The position numbers and the translations under genes were made by a program. DNA of 7,798 bases. Origin: Treponema sp. GTDB taxonomy: Bacteria > Spirochaetota > Spirochaetia > Treponematales > Breznakiellaceae. Below, piece after piece: positions 5,381-7,798 of the stretch. Under the pieces are notes generated by a model. It was not told where the DNA came from, did no database searches, and saw only the letters and a list, made by a program, of their open reading frames with translations. Location: positions 1-7,798 of the forward strand of contig JAIRXT010000097.1 in assembly GCA_031268125.1 (NCBI GenBank), in the 5' to 3' direction. The first letter of the stretch is position 1, and every line of letters begins with the position of its first letter.

Positions 5381-6376
5381 GTGCCGAAACCCGTGCCGGT
5401 TCCCCCGGAACTGCTTGATTTTATCAGGACCGGCAGTAAATTCCTCATTACCGGTCATAAGGAACCGGACGGGGATTGTACCGGCAGTTCCCTGGCCCTC
5501 TGTTCCGTATTGCGGCGTCTGGGGAAAGAGGCGGTTCCCTGTTCCGCCGGCCCTTTCAAACGGACCGAAATTAAACCCTACGAAAGCCTTTTTACCAGTT
5601 CCCCGGACGATGCGGAACGCCGGAACGCCCGGGTCATCATTGTCGATTGTTCCTCCCCCGATCGTACCGGGGACCTTAGCGCCCGTATCAAGGATCTTCC
5701 CTTGGCCCTTATCGATCATCACAGCGCCGGGGTGCGTCCCGGAGAAGGGACGGTCCTTTTCCTTGATCCCGGCGCCCCCTCGGTTACGTTTATGATTCTG
5801 GCCCTGATTGAAGCCCTGGGCCTCAATCCCACTCAGGAGGAAGCGGAATACCTCTTCTTCGGCCTTTGTACCGATACGGGTTTCTTCCGGTATGTTGACG
5901 AGGACGGGGCGGAGGTCTTTTCCTATGCCGGCAGGATGGCCCGGGCCGGGGCAAGCCCGAAAAAAACCTTTAATGCCATTAACGGGGGCAAGAGTTTTAA
6001 TTCCCGGATTCTCCTGGGAATTCAACTGTCCCGGGCGGAAGAGTTCTTTGGAGGAAGGCTTATCTATACCAGCGAGGAGTACGAAGAAACCCAGCGCTTT
6101 GGTCTGGAAGGCCGGGATTCCGACAGCCTCTACCAGACGCTCCTTTCCGTAGCCGGGGTGGAGGCAATCGTGGTGATCCGCCAGGAAACGCCGGAAAAAT
6201 GTACCGTGGGTCTCCGTTCCAGGGACCGGGTAGACGTGGCGGCCGTTGCCGGGGATTTCGGCGGCGGCGGCCATAAAAACGCCGCAGGTTTTGCCGTTCC
6301 GGCGCGGATCGCGGAACTTAAACCAAAGGTTCTCTCCCGCTTTGAACGGGTCTTTGGCCCCGGTATTCAGAAATAA
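5381..6376 (+). CDS. DHH/DHHA1 family phosphoesterase, NrnA-like (oligoribonuclease/pAp phosphatase type)
   Basis: This 331-aa protein is full length for the family. The DHH domain shows GHKEPDGDCTGS (25-36; His26, Asp30, Asp32), VDCSSPDRTG (88-97; Asp89), the name motif DHH at 112-114 and GLCTDTGFFR (161-170; Asp165), together the metal-binding set. The C-terminal DHHA1 domain carries GGGGHKNAAGF (294-304; His298), which contacts the substrate. Relatives are Mn-dependent cytosolic enzymes that degrade short oligoribonucleotides or cyclic-dinucleotide products (pGpG, pApA) or dephosphorylate pAp. Which activity applies here cannot be told from sequence alone. The start is a GTG with only a weak purine stretch (TTAAGG) before it; the in-frame GTG at 5393 is an alternative, and a stop at 5339-5341 limits upstream extension. 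The gene follows the exported-protein gene at 32 bp and ends before a long terminator-like hairpin. Confidence 0.92.
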   Translation: MPKPVPVPPELLDFIRTGSKFLITGHKEPDGDCTGSSLALCSVLRRLGKEAVPCSAGPFKRTEIKPYESLFTSSPDDAERRNARVIIVDCSSPDRTGDLSARIKDLPLALIDHHSAGVRPGEGTVLFLDPGAPSVTFMILALIEALGLNPTQEEAEYLFFGLCTDTGFFRYVDEDGAEVFSYAGRMARAGASPKKTFNAINGGKSFNSRILLGIQLSRAEEFFGGRLIYTSEEYEETQRFGLEGRDSDSLYQTLLSVAGVEAIVVIRQETPEKCTVGLRSRDRVDVAAVAGDFGGGGHKNAAGFAVPARIAELKPKVLSRFERVFGPGIQK

Positions 6377-6379
6377 GAC

Positions 6380-6494
6380 GCCCCCGCGCTCCGCGATACG
6401 CTTGAAGCACTAAACTTGACCCATGCCGCGTACTCGGTCCCGGGACCGGAGGAACGCTGCGGATCAAATTTAGCGCAAGCAGCGGGGCATTTTT
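6380..6494 (+). terminator. Long imperfect hairpin with T tract after the DHH gene
   Basis: The apex is the perfect palindrome CGGTCCCGGGACCG (6435-6448). The arms continue outward with bulges: GCTTG...CTAAACTTGACCC (6400-6422) pairs with GGATCAAATTTAGCGCAAGC (6461-6480), and GCCCC (6380-6384) with GGGGC (6484-6488). The sequence ATTTTT (6489-6494) follows. It starts 3 bp after the DHH stop codon, so termination of that transcript is the simplest role. At about 109 nt the stem region is far longer than a usual intrinsic terminator, and it shares an exact 12-mer with the 543-813 element, so it may derive from a repeat family. Confidence 0.75.
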
Positions 6495-6581
6495 GTTCGA
6501 ATGAACCGTAAAATATTACATTTGTCATTTTTTCTCATGCAAAACCGTACTTTCGCCCCACTAATCTGATATCGAGAAGAT

Positions 6582-6587
6582 GAGGAG
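6582..6587 (+). promoter_or_regulatory. Ribosome binding site deciding the start of the sigma-like gene
   Basis: GAGGAG lies 7 nt upstream of the ATG at 6595. The upstream in-frame ATG at 6580 would place this motif inside the coding region and has no comparable site of its own, so 6595 is preferred. Confidence 0.7.
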
Positions 6588-6594
6588 CAAAAGT

Positions 6595-7548
6595 ATGCAG
6601 GATCTTAGTAGTCTTGATGCGTTGTATCAGAAGCATCTGGACGGCGGTTTGGACCGGCGGGAATTTGAGGGGAAAATGTTCGGCATCATCCTGGAAAATG
6701 CCCGGCATTACCGCTGGTTTGACGGTAATGAAGAAGAGAGCGTTGATTATCTTTGCTGGATCTACCCCCGGCTTAGCAGAGCTGTCGGCCATTTCAAGAA
6801 CAGCGGGGCGGCTTTTTCTACCTATATCGGGGCGCTTCTCCGTTATTCCATGCGGGAATATAAATCCGGCCAGATGGATCACCACATCACCGAATATGCC
6901 GCATGGGCCACTCGGGCGGTGGACATGGAGGCCCGCAGTCCGGAACCCTGTTACCCGGAACCGGAGGAAGAAAAAAGCAAATTTTTGCAAACAGCTCTTC
7001 AAACCCGTCTTAAATCCCGGCAGATTCTGCTGCTTATCCTAAAATCATATTACTATCTTTCGGAGGATTTTATTGACAGGATTGCCCCCTACACGGGAGT
7101 AGATGCGGAAAAATTGAAACAGATGGTGGAAAAACTGCGCTTCAACCGGAACCGGAAAGAGGAAGAATTCCACCTGCTCCAGGAACGGATAGCAACCCAG
7201 TTCTACCGCTGTATTATCTGGGAAAAACGGCTCAAGATTTTGATGCCGGACAGCACCCGGTACAAAGTGATTCAGGCCCAGCTGGAACGGTCCCGGAAAC
7301 GTCTTGCGGGAATGCGCCGGCGCTTTGCCAAACTCAGGCTGGACGCTACCCACCGGCAGATTGCGGAAGTAACGGGTATTTCGACGGGTACCATATCATC
7401 CAGCCTTTCCACCCTGCGATCCCGGAGGGAACAGGATAACCAGGGACGCCCCCAGCACGGGCGGAAAGAATCCGGCGGGAAATCCCTGCTCGTCCGGAGG
7501 AAGGGGGGAGATCCCGGCAAGAGGGAGGAGGAAAACCAGCATGATTAG
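6595..7548 (+). CDS. Sigma-70-like DNA-binding protein with divergent region 2 and C-terminal helix-turn-helix
   Basis: This 317-aa protein is probably cytoplasmic and regulatory. Residues about 50-90 (around DYLCWIYPRLSRAVGHF, then AFSTYIGALLRYSM) resemble sigma-70 region 2, where a helix pair contacts RNA polymerase and the -10 DNA; the match is loose. Residues about 128-250 are helical and charged. Residues about 251-278 (HRQIAEVTGISTGTISSSL) form a clear helix-turn-helix like sigma region 4 or LuxR-type domains. The last 40 residues are very basic and acidic in turn, low in complexity and probably disordered. The start at 6595 is chosen by GAGGAG at 6582-6587; the ATG at 6580 would add five residues. 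No good housekeeping promoter was found in the gap upstream. Its stop overlaps a short ORF starting at 7541. It could instead be a non-sigma DNA-binding regulator; the HTH is firmer than the region-2 call. Confidence 0.8.
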   Translation: MQDLSSLDALYQKHLDGGLDRREFEGKMFGIILENARHYRWFDGNEEESVDYLCWIYPRLSRAVGHFKNSGAAFSTYIGALLRYSMREYKSGQMDHHITEYAAWATRAVDMEARSPEPCYPEPEEEKSKFLQTALQTRLKSRQILLLILKSYYYLSEDFIDRIAPYTGVDAEKLKQMVEKLRFNRNRKEEEFHLLQERIATQFYRCIIWEKRLKILMPDSTRYKVIQAQLERSRKRLAGMRRRFAKLRLDATHRQIAEVTGISTGTISSSLSTLRSRREQDNQGRPQHGRKESGGKSLLVRRKGGDPGKREEENQHD

Positions 7549-7597
7549 GCTAAAAGACTGGATAAGCAAAGACAAAAACAGAAGAATGTATACTTGA
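7541..7597 (+). CDS. 18-codon ORF overlapping the stop of the sigma-like gene; possible remnant of a downstream gene
   Basis: The peptide reads MIRLKDWISKDKNRRMYT. Its ATG overlaps the upstream stop codon (ATGATTAG) and is preceded by GGAGGAGG (7524-7531) with 9 nt spacing, an arrangement typical of translational coupling. The peptide resembles the cytoplasmic start of a larger protein cut short by a TGA, so it may be the 5' remnant of a lost operon partner. It may equally be a true micro-ORF or a chance ORF, since the RBS-like purines lie in the region coding for Lys/Arg/Glu-rich residues. No function is assigned. Confidence 0.3.
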   Translation: MIRLKDWISKDKNRRMYT

Positions 7598-7634
7598 AAA
7601 ACCCTTGGCATAAGGTAATTCACGATGAGGACTT

Positions 7635-7798
7635 TTACGTCTCTTTCCGGATTTGGAATTTTGAATTCGAAATTGCTGTGGCGGGGGATTCCAGGTAGCT
7701 GCGCAGCTTGGATAGAACCTCTCCAAAGTCCAGAGGTTTTCCTACATGGCCGTTCATCCCCGCTTCCAGGCATTTATCAATATCCTCCTGAAACACAT
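7635..7798 (-). CDS. C-terminal end of a response-regulator receiver (REC) domain, partial; probably a hybrid histidine kinase
   Basis: Only the last 53 complete codons are in the window; the gene continues beyond the right edge. Read on the minus strand from 7796, the sequence contains the REC signature CLEAGMNGHVGKPLD, with the conserved Lys-Pro that closes the phosphorylation pocket, then GEVLSKLRSYL as the final helix. The AGMNGHVGKP form is typical of receiver domains attached to hybrid sensor kinases, where the receiver is often the last domain; a stand-alone regulator is also possible. After the REC fold, a 16-19-residue tail (about SPATAISNSKFQIRKET) ends at a TAA (7635-7637). That tail is encoded by an AATTC/AAATT-rich stretch. 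The gene converges on the sigma-like gene with 86 bp between the stop codons. Confidence 0.88.
   Translation of the reverse strand, partial: VFQEDIDKCLEAGMNGHVGKPLDFGEVLSKLRSYLESPATAISNSKFQIRKET

Noticed and set aside
5345..6274. 309-codon minus-strand ORF antisense to the DHH gene
   Set aside because: The plus strand carries all DHH/DHHA1 motifs; the antisense frame has no recognisable domain.
6509..6553. Promoter for the sigma-like gene
   Set aside because: TAAAAT (6509-6514) and TTGTCA (6522-6527) are seen, but no pair of -35 and -10 boxes has acceptable spacing, so no promoter is called.
7593..7698. Plus-strand frame from a TTG, with peptide including NPWHKVIHDEDFY
   Set aside because: It looks protein-like, but has no ribosome binding site and overlaps the receiver-domain coding region on the other strand, where the conserved motif is clear.
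7396..7773. 125-codon minus-strand ORF with a hydrophobic stretch
   Set aside because: Its first part overlaps the receiver-domain tail in a different frame and its end overlaps the sigma-like gene. The hydrophobic run is the complement of Lys/Glu-rich codons and AT-rich spacer.

Overview
The window looks like chromosomal DNA of a moderately GC-rich spirochaete, most likely a Treponema of the termite-gut type. That assignment is inferred from overall protein style and base composition; no database search was possible. Most of the window is ordinary housekeeping DNA with compact genes and short gaps. The unusual parts are the gene-free left end and the hairpin-rich gaps.

Left end (1-817): no convincing complete gene. 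Positions 2-179 may hold the 3' tail of a gene entering from the left, seen in two overlapping frames. A 7-bp tandem repeat follows (197-249), then an AT-richer spacer with small inverted repeats, then a 271-bp imperfect inverted-repeat element (543-813) that ends 4 bp short of the stop codon of the next gene.

Minus-strand operon (818-3991): a class A penicillin-binding protein (PBP1A type, 923 aa) is followed after 6 bp by a 131-aa ParB-like N-terminal domain protein ending in an amphipathic helix. The promoter sits so close to the PBP start that the mRNA is predicted to be leaderless, which fits the missing Shine-Dalgarno sequence.

Plus-strand block (4104-6494): a divergent promoter drives elongator tRNA-Met(CAU) and, 40 bp later, apt (adenine phosphoribosyltransferase). 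A second putative promoter precedes a small exported protein of unknown function and a DHH/DHHA1 phosphoesterase of the NrnA type. This unit closes with a long GC-rich hairpin and a T tract that look like an elaborate intrinsic terminator.

Right end (6595-7798): a 317-aa protein with sigma-70-like features (a region-2-like N-terminal part and a region-4-like C-terminal helix-turn-helix) and a highly charged tail. Its stop overlaps a very short ORF with a strong ribosome binding site. Converging from the right is the truncated 3' end of a response-regulator receiver domain, probably from a hybrid histidine kinase.

The genes cover cell-wall synthesis, translation and purine salvage, nucleotide or oligoribonucleotide turnover, and regulation. 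I see no CRISPR array, transposase, phage or defence system. The best candidates for something undescribed are the PBP/ParB-like pairing, the sigma-like protein, and the two long hairpin elements that share an exact 12-mer.
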